Shown here piece after piece: positions 1 to 5,907 of a stretch of 25,389 nucleotides of DNA (positions within the stretch are counted from its first letter, which is position 1; the number at the start of each line of letters is the position of its first letter). A program made the translations under genes and the position numbers. This DNA comes from an uncultured Bacilli bacterium (GTDB taxonomy: Bacteria; Bacillota_I; Bacilli_A; RF39; UBA660). The notes under the pieces are model-generated. The model was given only the letters and a program-made list of their open reading frames with translations, did not search any database and was not told the DNA's origin. The stretch covers positions 1-25,389 of the forward strand of contig CANRIE010000082.1 of assembly GCA_947630585.1 (NCBI GenBank), in the 5' to 3' direction.

Positions 1-3
1 ATT

Positions 4-26
4 AAAAAAGAAAGATAAACTTCCTT
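4..26 (-). terminator. Intrinsic terminator of the metal-binding-type lipoprotein gene
   Basis: Read on the minus strand, AAGGAAG (20-26) and CTTTCTT (8-14) pair with one G-U wobble around a 5-base loop and run into a T-tract (4-9). The hairpin overlaps the stop codon of the gene at 25-894. Short and A+T-rich, so moderate confidence. Confidence 0.5.
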
Positions 27-894
27 AATTATTTTTATATAATTCTTTTTTTAATAAATCTAAATTCTCACTCATAATTTTAATATAATTGGAATCTTGT
101 TCTCTTTCTTCATCAGTTATATTTTTTAAATTCTTAATAGTTAAAGCTTCAATTTCATTTTCTTCTAATAAGTTAGTTACTTCTTTTTCGGTATCTTCAT
201 TTTCATATAAATAGAAATATAAAATATTTTCTTGTTTTAAATAATTTTTTAAAGTAGAAAGATTTTTTTCATAATCAGGATTATCTTTATTTAGAGAAAT
301 AACATTGACATTATATTTTTCTAAGAATAATAAGTTATCACTATTAGTAACGATCGTTTTTTCTTTAGCATTTAAGATAGTTGTTTTATATTCAGCATCA
401 AGATTAGAAAGTTCTTCTTTTAAAGTTTCATAACGAGTATTTATTTCATCTTTTAAATGTTTACTAGTGATATATTCAGATAATCCTTCTTTAATATTTT
501 GAGACATCATTATCATATTAGAAGGATTTAACCATAATTCATCTTCTGTATATTTAGTTGGTATACCAAAAGAAGAATCAATTATTTTTAACTCTTTATT
601 TTTGTTTAAGAAAGTTAAAGCTTGATTAGAATCATTAGTTGCTCCCATATAGATAAACATATCTTTTTTACTATAATCACGAATTTGTTTATCAGTAAAA
701 TTATATTTTGAAATATCAACGCCATCAGGGTAGATAGAGGTTACTACTGAATAATCACCATATAAATAATTAGTAACATATTCAAGTGGGTAGTTAGAAG
801 TTAAAATAGTAATGTTTTCCATACTATCACTTTTAAATAAATCGCATCCTGTTAAGGAAAAAATAATTAATAATAAACCTAAAATTTTTTTCAT
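25..894 (-). CDS. ZnuA/TroA-fold substrate-binding lipoprotein lacking the metal-binding histidines
   Basis: The 289-residue product starts with a lipoprotein signal whose lipobox is LTGC (Cys17), so it should be anchored outside the membrane. The fold is read from ordered landmarks of cluster A-1 (zinc/manganese) ABC binding proteins: the early TSNYPLEYV strand, DELWLNP at 118-124 in place of DPHxWLDP, a VTNSDN segment in place of the VTSHDAF segment, and a C-terminal YIKIMSENLDLLKKEL helix. The three histidine ligands expected in this family are absent. The only His in the protein is in SKHLKDE, outside these motifs. It may bind something other than Zn/Mn, or act without metal. No permease or ATPase gene adjoins it inside the window; the side beyond base 1 is unseen. 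The start is supported by AGGTGA (901-906) six bases upstream. Fold assignment is fairly secure; ligand unknown. Confidence 0.8.
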   Translation of the reverse strand: MKKILGLLLIIFSLTGCDLFKSDSMENITILTSNYPLEYVTNYLYGDYSVVTSIYPDGVDISKYNFTDKQIRDYSKKDMFIYMGATNDSNQALTFLNKNKELKIIDSSFGIPTKYTEDELWLNPSNMIMMSQNIKEGLSEYITSKHLKDEINTRYETLKEELSNLDAEYKTTILNAKEKTIVTNSDNLLFLEKYNVNVISLNKDNPDYEKNLSTLKNYLKQENILYFYLYENEDTEKEVTNLLEENEIEALTIKNLKNITDEEREQDSNYIKIMSENLDLLKKELYKNN

Positions 895-914
895 ACATAA
901 TCACCTACTATAAT

Positions 915-943
915 ATTTTACTATTATTTTTAAATTACATCAA
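915..943 (-). promoter_or_regulatory. Promoter of the substrate-binding lipoprotein gene
   Basis: On the minus strand TTGATG (938-943), a 17-base spacer and TAAAAT (915-920) lie just upstream of the AGGTGA ribosome binding site. This fits a vegetative sigma-A type promoter with a very short leader. Confidence 0.55.
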
Positions 944-971
944 GTTTTATATATAATTTTTTTAAAATTAA

Positions 972-980
972 TGATATAAT
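972..980 (+). promoter_or_regulatory. Extended -10 promoter of rnc
   Basis: TGATATAAT is a perfect extended -10 (TGnTATAAT), 30 bases before the rnc start. I see no convincing -35 at 16-18 bases upstream, as expected when the TG extension compensates. AGGAAAGGA at 991-999 follows as ribosome binding site. Confidence 0.5.
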
Positions 981-1009
981 TATAAATATTAGGAAAGGAA
1001 ATTAATGTT

Positions 1010-1684
1010 ATGCAAGAGTTTTTAGAAAGATGGAATATTAAAATTAATGATAATAAATTATATGAAACAGCACTATCTCATTCATCATTTGCTAATGAAC
1101 ATAAGGCTAAGCATGATTATGAACGATTAGAGTTTTTAGGGGATGCAGTTTTAGAATTAGTTGTAAGTGATTATTTATATAATAATGCTAATTTAAGTGA
1201 AGGGGAGATGACTAAAACTAGAGCTAGTTATGTTTGTGAAAATGCCTTATATCAATATATGAAAGATTTAAATTTAATTAAGTATATTAAGGTTGGACAT
1301 GGCGAGATGCATGAAGGGGATATCACGAAAGCAATTGTTGCAGATACATTTGAAGCAATTATGGCAGCAATTTATTTAGAAAATGGTTTACTAAAAGTTA
1401 AAGAGGTTATTCTTGATATCATTGTTCCATATATTAAGGATCCTGAAATAAGTTTCTTGAATGATTATAAATCAATTCTTCAAGAAGCCTTACAAACAGA
1501 TAAAAGGTCATTTGTATATGAAACAATTAAAGAAGAAGGCCCATCTCATGATAGAAAATTTACAGTAGTTGTAAAAATAGATAATGTAATTTATGGAGAG
1601 GGGATAGCAAGTAGTAAGAAAGATGCTAGTCAGGAAGCGGCTCGGGTTGCTCTTACTAAGCTTGCTAAAATAAAAAATGAATAA
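1010..1684 (+). CDS. rnc: Ribonuclease III
   Basis: Double-strand-specific endoribonuclease that processes rRNA precursors and other structured RNAs in the cytoplasm. The 224-residue protein has the usual family length. The signature ERLEFLGDAVLE spans residues 38-49 with the metal-binding E41 and D45; the second acidic pair is D112 and E115 in ADTFEA. A double-stranded RNA-binding domain occupies about residues 150-220 and ends with the typical KKDASQEAARVAL helix. The ATG at 1010 has AGGAAAGGA ten bases upstream. In many Firmicutes rnc sits next to smc or acpP; here it is followed directly by a prepilin gene that overlaps its last 8 bases, so the two are probably cotranscribed and translationally coupled. 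Confidence 0.96.
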   Translation: MQEFLERWNIKINDNKLYETALSHSSFANEHKAKHDYERLEFLGDAVLELVVSDYLYNNANLSEGEMTKTRASYVCENALYQYMKDLNLIKYIKVGHGEMHEGDITKAIVADTFEAIMAAIYLENGLLKVKEVILDIIVPYIKDPEISFLNDYKSILQEALQTDKRSFVYETIKEEGPSHDRKFTVVVKIDNVIYGEGIASSKKDASQEAARVALTKLAKIKNE

Positions 1685-2108
1685 AAAAGGATTTACGTTA
1701 GTTGAGTTATTAGCAGTTATTGCTTTAATTGCAATTTTAATGGGTATTGCCGTTCCTAATGTTATATCAACTGTTAATAATGGCAAGAGAAACGATTTTT
1801 TATCTGATGTTAAAAGAATGGTTGCAAAAGCTGAGTATTTAGTTTCATCTAATAAGACTGATCGTGATTACGTTAGAAGTGGTGGTTCTAAAACCTATAA
1901 TTTAGTATCTCTTAATGAAAAAGGCGAATTTGATAAGGATGCTGATGGTGGAAGTTATAATGCTAGTACTTATGTAAGAGTAACTTATAGTGGTGGCAAG
2001 TATAAATTTTGTGTTTATGCTTTAGGCTCTAAAAGAAGAGTAGGAACAGCAACTAGTTGCGTTTATAGTGAGGACTTAACAGGGATTACGGTCGTGAAAG
2101 ACAATTAG
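1677..2108 (+). CDS. Type IV prepilin-like protein (competence or pilus pseudopilin)
   Basis: The 143-residue product opens with a class III signal: MNKKG followed by FTLVELLAVIALIAILMG. Prepilin peptidase should cut after Gly5 and methylate Phe6; Glu10 is the conserved Glu5 of the mature protein. The hydrophobic helix is followed by a globular part of about 110 residues. Two Cys, in KFCVYAL and TSCVY, could form the C-terminal disulfide loop common in pilins. Such proteins polymerise into a pilus or pseudopilus (ComGC-like or PilA-like) that pulls DNA or surfaces. No assembly ATPase, platform protein or prepilin peptidase is in the window, but comEA and comEC lie 3 kb downstream. The gene overlaps rnc by 8 bases and lacks its own clear promoter. 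The prepilin call is secure; the exact subtype is not. Confidence 0.88.
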   Translation: MNKKGFTLVELLAVIALIAILMGIAVPNVISTVNNGKRNDFLSDVKRMVAKAEYLVSSNKTDRDYVRSGGSKTYNLVSLNEKGEFDKDADGGSYNASTYVRVTYSGGKYKFCVYALGSKRRVGTATSCVYSEDLTGITVVKDN

Positions 2109-2156
2109 CCGATTTGAGGCAAAAAAAAATTTTTTTTGGATTTTTGTAAAAAAAAC

Positions 2157-2187
2157 GGGCTCAATTTGAAAATTTGACCCTTTTTTT
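2157..2187 (+). terminator. Terminator downstream of the prepilin gene
   Basis: GGG plus TCAA (2157-2159, 2161-2164, with C2160 bulged) can pair with TTGACCC (2174-2180), followed by seven T (2181-2187). This is a plausible rho-independent terminator ending the rnc-prepilin transcript. The right arm can instead pair downstream (see 2174-2196). Confidence 0.55.
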
Positions 2188-2278
2188 GGGGGTCAATTTG
2201 CCGATTTGGCTCCCTTTTTCTTCGCAATTTGGCGATTTGAACGATTTTTGTCTATAAATCGTCAATTTACAAAATTTG
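2162..2278 (+). repeat. Spaced direct repeats CAATTTGnnrATTTG upstream of the stalk-comEA-comEC promoter
   Basis: Three copies of a 15-base unit start at 2162, 2194 and 2225, giving spacings of 32 and 31 bases, about three helical turns. The middle bases differ (AAA, CCG, GCG) while both ATTTG half-sites are kept. A fourth, degenerate copy with two extra bases (2263-2278) runs into the -35 box of the promoter at 2276. Another CCGATTTG occurs at 2109-2116. Helical phasing upstream of a promoter suggests binding sites for a regulator, but no such factor is identified. This stretch is also richer in G+C than the coding regions around it. Confidence 0.6.
2174..2196 (+). promoter_or_regulatory. 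Hairpin competing with the terminator (possible antiterminator)
   Basis: TTGACCC (2174-2180) is perfectly complementary to GGGTCAA (2190-2196), with the T-tract and two G in the loop. It uses the same arm as the terminator at 2157-2187, so the two cannot form together. Whether this is a real switch or a by-product of the repeats is unknown. Confidence 0.35.
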
Positions 2279-2304
2279 ACAAAATTTGAGACCTGTGTTA
2301 TATT
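2276..2304 (+). promoter_or_regulatory. Strong promoter of the stalk protein-comEA-comEC operon
   Basis: TTGACA (2276-2281), exactly 17 bases, then TATATT (2299-2304): a perfect -35 and a 5/6 -10 match to the vegetative consensus. The start site is predicted near 2311, inside the palindrome at 2311-2324. Confidence 0.75.
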
Positions 2305-2310
2305 GGAGAT

Positions 2311-2324
2311 GTTGACCGGTTAAC
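2311..2324 (+). promoter_or_regulatory. Palindrome at the predicted transcription start (candidate operator)
   Basis: GTTGACCGGTTAAC matches its own reverse complement at 12 of 14 bases (one mismatched pair). It sits 7 bases after the -10 box and just before AGGAGG (2325-2330), a position where a bound dimeric repressor would block initiation. The regulator is unknown. Confidence 0.4.
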
Positions 2325-2339
2325 AGGAGGAAATTTACA

Positions 2340-5180
2340 ATGAAAAAATTAAATTTATGGTTAGTAATTGTGTTTGTTATATCACTATTCCTAATTCCTC
2401 AAGTATGCATGGCTAAGGTAATTAAGATAGATGGTAAAACATACAATGTTACTTCTTATCATTCAGAAGATACGTTTAGTTATAGTGCCTCAACTAATAA
2501 ATTAATATTGAAGGGTGCAACTTTCAAGAATATTGAAACGGAAGAAGATCACCTTATAATTGAAGTAGAGGGCGATAACTATATTAATACAACTAGTAGT
2601 TATAGTATATCAGCCAAGGATTTAACAATTACAGGGAGTGGAACTTTGAATATTGATTCGAAAATCTATGGAATCTACTGCACAAAATTCACTCTTACAG
2701 ATACGACTTTAAATATTAAAGCTAATAATCGTGGAGTCTTTTTAGTTCAAGAAGGCGATGTTATATTAAATGCTTCTAAAATAGTTATGGAAGTTGAAGA
2801 CGGCTCAGCATTTTCGGTTTCTAACAATGTTTATGTCAACAACTCAGATTTAACAGTTAAAAATTGCTATAATGTATTTTCAATGAATGCTTTAAATGTT
2901 TTTATTACTAATAGTAAAATCAGAGTTGGAAATTGCCATAATTTTGTTGGGATTAACACCTATAAATATTACTATGGTGATATTGATATTGAAGTTAAAA
3001 GTGATGTATTAAAAATTAATCCTACGTATTTTAAATTTCAAGATGGGGTTAAAGCTTATGAAAGTTCGGATGGAATTATATATAATGAAATTCCTGAAAA
3101 AGGTAATGTTTTTAATGAAGTTGATATTGGATGTTATCAAAAGTATAAAAGTGAGAATACCTCTTCTTCAGTAACTGATGAAGAGTTACTGAAACGAGAA
3201 CAAGAACTTCAAGAACGTGAAAAAAATTTACAAACTAGGGAAGAAGAACTTAATTTAAAAGAAGCCGAATTAAATTCTAAAGAGCAAGAACTAAAAGAAT
3301 TAGAAGCTAGGCTTAATGAATTAAAAGAACAACTTGATTCTAAAGATAATAACTTACTTTTAAAAGAAGAAAATCTAAATTCCTTGAAAGAACAATTAGA
3401 ACAACTAGAAGAAAGATTAAATGCTAAAGAAAAAGAATTACAGGAATTAGAAACTAAATTATCATTTGAAAGAAGTGATTTGAATACTAAAACTGAAGCT
3501 CTTAATACTTTAAAAGATCAGTTAAGACTAAGGGATGAAGAGTTAACTACAAAAGAACAAGAGTTACAAGATTTAGAAACTAGACTTAATGATTTAGAAC
3601 AAGAATTAAATTCTAAAGAAAGTAATTTAACATCTAAAGAAGATGAACTAAATTCATTAAAAGAAGACTTAGAACAATTAAAAGAAGAGTTAAATTCTAA
3701 ATCAGAAGAATTAGATTCTAAAGATGAAGAATTAAATTCAAAAGAACAAAAATTACAAGACTTAGAAAGTAGACTTAATGATTTAGAACAAGAATTGAAT
3801 TTTAAAGAAAGTAATTTAACATCTAAAGAAGACGACTTAAATTCTTTAAGAGAAGAATTACAAGAACTAGAAAATGAATTGAATACTAAATCAGAAGAAT
3901 TAGATTCTAAAGATGAAGAATTAAATTCAAAAGAACAAGAGTTACAAGATTTAGAAACTAGACTTAATGATTTAGAACAAGAACTAAATTTTAAAGAAAG
4001 TAATTTAACATCTAAAGAAGATGAACTAAATTCATTAAAAGAAGACTTAGAACAATTAAAAGAAGAGTTAAATTCTAAATCAGAAGAATTAGATTCTAAA
4101 GATGAAGAATTAAATTCAAAAGAACAAAAATTACAAGACTTAGAAAATAGACTTAATGATTTAGAACAAGAATTAAATTCTAAAGAAAGTAACTTAACAT
4201 CTAAAGAAGAAGATTTAACTACTAAAAAAAATGAACTTGCTGATTTAAAAGATGAATTGAAAACCTTAGAAGAAAAATTAAATGCTAAAAAAGAAGAATT
4301 AAATTCTTTACAAAAGGCGTTGAAGAAGTTAGAAGAATTATTAAATTCTAAAGAAAAAAGTTTAAGTTCAAAAGAAGAAAAGTTAGAAGATTTAGAAACT
4401 AAATTTAAAGAATTAGAAACAGAACTAACTTCTAAAGAGAAAGAATTAAACGAAAGAGAAAGTAATTTAGTTCCAAAAGAAGAAGAACTAAACAAATTTC
4501 AAGATTCTCTTCAAAGATTAAATGACCTACTTGTTAATAAAGATGAAAGTTTAAAAGAAAAAGATAAACTTTTAAAAGACAAGGAAGAAGATTTAACAAG
4601 AAGAGAAGATCAAGTTAAAAATGATAAATCTAATCTTAATAAGCAAAGTAGTTATCTTAATGCTAAAGAAAATGATTTAAGTAATAAAGAAGCTAATTTA
4701 AACTCTAAAGATGAAAATTTAAATTCAAAAGAGATGGAGTTAAATAATAAGGAAGAAGAGTTAAAAAACTTTGAACTTGATTTAAACTCTAAAGATGAAA
4801 CTTTAGTAACGAAAGATAATACTTTAAAAGAAACAGAAGATAAACTTAATTCTTGGAATCAAGAATTAGAGAATACTGATGTTGAACTTAAAAAATTAGG
4901 TGAATCTTTAACACTTGAAAAAGAAGAACTTGATTCAGAAAATTTAGTACTTAAAGAATATGAAGATAGTTTAAATAAAACAGAAGAAGACTTAAAGAGA
5001 AGGGAGGAAAACTTAAATTTATATGCTAAGGATTATTGTCTTGATAATGCAAAAACTCTTAATAATTTAGATAATTCGAATACTAGAAATGGTATTAATG
5101 TTTCAATTACAATTTTAATTTTATCCCTTATTGGTATAGTACTTCTTATGTTAAGAAAAAAATGGAGGATCAATGGATAA
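2340..5180 (+). CDS. Secreted giant coiled-coil stalk protein with beta-helix-like head and C-terminal membrane anchor
   Basis: I do not recognise this 946-residue protein as a named family. It has a signal peptide (residues 1-25, ending QVCMA), then about 245 residues of short beta-strand repeats (for example DLTITGSGTLNID, DTTLNIKANN, DLTVKNCYNVF) typical of a right-handed parallel beta-helix. From about residue 280 to 895 it is nearly uninterrupted heptads with Leu at the first position and heavy Glu/Lys content, and one proline near residue 711. A final membrane helix (about 918-938) is followed by RKKWRING, so the C-terminus should be inside and the head outside. There is no LPXTG motif. 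An ideal coiled coil of this length would be roughly 90 nm. The central part contains 63-residue repeats. AGGAGG lies nine bases before the ATG. The last 8 bases overlap comEA, suggesting coupled synthesis and a link to DNA uptake or surface binding; that link is inference. Confidence 0.85.
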   Translation: MKKLNLWLVIVFVISLFLIPQVCMAKVIKIDGKTYNVTSYHSEDTFSYSASTNKLILKGATFKNIETEEDHLIIEVEGDNYINTTSSYSISAKDLTITGSGTLNIDSKIYGIYCTKFTLTDTTLNIKANNRGVFLVQEGDVILNASKIVMEVEDGSAFSVSNNVYVNNSDLTVKNCYNVFSMNALNVFITNSKIRVGNCHNFVGINTYKYYYGDIDIEVKSDVLKINPTYFKFQDGVKAYESSDGIIYNEIPEKGNVFNEVDIGCYQKYKSENTSSSVTDEELLKREQELQEREKNLQTREEELNLKEAELNSKEQELKELEARLNELKEQLDSKDNNLLLKEENLNSLKEQLEQLEERLNAKEKELQELETKLSFERSDLNTKTEALNTLKDQLRLRDEELTTKEQELQDLETRLNDLEQELNSKESNLTSKEDELNSLKEDLEQLKEELNSKSEELDSKDEELNSKEQKLQDLESRLNDLEQELNFKESNLTSKEDDLNSLREELQELENELNTKSEELDSKDEELNSKEQELQDLETRLNDLEQELNFKESNLTSKEDELNSLKEDLEQLKEELNSKSEELDSKDEELNSKEQKLQDLENRLNDLEQELNSKESNLTSKEEDLTTKKNELADLKDELKTLEEKLNAKKEELNSLQKALKKLEELLNSKEKSLSSKEEKLEDLETKFKELETELTSKEKELNERESNLVPKEEELNKFQDSLQRLNDLLVNKDESLKEKDKLLKDKEEDLTRREDQVKNDKSNLNKQSSYLNAKENDLSNKEANLNSKDENLNSKEMELNNKEEELKNFELDLNSKDETLVTKDNTLKETEDKLNSWNQELENTDVELKKLGESLTLEKEELDSENLVLKEYEDSLNKTEEDLKRREENLNLYAKDYCLDNAKTLNNLDNSNTRNGINVSITILILSLIGIVLLMLRKKWRING
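3564..4215 (+). repeat. Four tandem 189-bp (63-residue, nine-heptad) repeats in the coiled coil
   Basis: The segment beginning TTACAAGA(T/C)TTAGAAA recurs at 3564, 3753, 3942 and 4131, exactly 189 bases apart. Copies 1 and 3, and 2 and 4, resemble each other most, and about 110 bases near 3655-3770 recur almost unchanged at 4033-4146. This indicates a later duplication of a 378-bp pair. Each unit encodes nine heptads, so the helical phase is preserved. Recombination here could change stalk length in 63-residue steps. Confidence 0.9.
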
Positions 5181-5907
5181 ATTAAATACAATAAAAATAT
5201 TTCTTTATGAAAACAAAAGAAAACTAATAGTTATAGCTTGCCTATTATTAGTTATGGTAAGTGTAACCCTACTTTTCATGAGTAAAAATAGTTACCAAAC
5301 CGAGAGTTTAGTATACGAAAATGTCCTTGAAAAGCAAGATTTAGAGCTTGAAAAAGAAAAAAGTGAAGATAAAGAAATTTATTATGTTGATGTTAAAGGA
5401 GCTGTTTATGTTCCTGGTGTTTATTCACTTAAATCTGGAAGCAGGGTCGTTGATGCTATTAATTTAGCTGGAGGTATTCAAGAAAACGCAGATACTTCCA
5501 TCCTAAATCTTAGTATGGAATTAAGTGATGGGATGGTCATAGTTGTCTATACCAAAGATGAAGTTGGGCATATTCCTGAAATTGAAACCCAGAAAAATAA
5601 AATATGTAATGGGGAGGTTAAAAATGATGCTTGTATTACTAGTGCTACTAAAACTCCCTATACAAAAGTGGAAGAGTCTAGTAAAGAAAATAATACTACA
5701 GAGACAACTGTAACTAATAAAGTAAACATTAATACAGCATCCCTTAAAGAACTTACAACTTTGCCTAAAATTGGAGAAGCTAAAGCCCAAGCCATAATTG
5801 ATTATCGAACCAAAAATGGTAATTTTAAAACCATTCAAGATATCAAAAAAGTAAGTGGAATTGGAGATGCAACTTTTGAAACCCTTAAGGACAATATTAC
5901 AGTCTAA
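5173..5907 (+). CDS. comEA: ComEA, competence DNA receptor
   Basis: Membrane-anchored DNA-binding protein that captures incoming double-stranded DNA and passes it to the ComEC channel. The 244-residue product has an N-terminal anchor (about residues 17-37), a SLBB-type domain beginning YYVDVKGAVYVPGVY, a Thr/Lys/Asn-rich linker, and a C-terminal pair of helix-hairpin-helix motifs (VNINTASLKELTTLPKIG; KKVSGIGDATFETL). Domain order and length match Gram-positive ComEA. Its ATG lies inside the last codons of the stalk gene (8-base overlap) with GGAGG at 5164-5168, and comEC overlaps its end, so the three are expected to be translated as a coupled unit from the promoter at 2276. Confidence 0.95.
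   Translation: MDKLNTIKIFLYENKRKLIVIACLLLVMVSVTLLFMSKNSYQTESLVYENVLEKQDLELEKEKSEDKEIYYVDVKGAVYVPGVYSLKSGSRVVDAINLAGGIQENADTSILNLSMELSDGMVIVVYTKDEVGHIPEIETQKNKICNGEVKNDACITSATKTPYTKVEESSKENNTTETTVTNKVNINTASLKELTTLPKIGEAKAQAIIDYRTKNGNFKTIQDIKKVSGIGDATFETLKDNITV

Noticed and set aside
1508..1786. Antisense frames at 1508-1786, 5521-5838, 16021-16206, 18597-18878, 19735-19986, 21125-21400 and 22412-22648
   Set aside because: Each lies opposite a well-supported gene (rnc/prepilin, comEA, surface protein, stp, prkC, rsgA, adenosine-deaminase-like). Their products show no family motif and read as composition-driven sequence.
3564..4215. CRISPR-like or satellite repeat array
   Set aside because: Repeats are contiguous, 189 bp long, in frame and encode heptads; there are no short repeats with unique spacers.
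3518..4495. 325-codon open frame on the minus strand, rich in Ser, Phe, Leu and Asn
   Set aside because: It is the antisense shadow of the coiled-coil repeats: GAA/AAA/TTA-rich heptads contain few stops when read backwards. It repeats with the same 189-bp period, and I checked no start signal that supports it.
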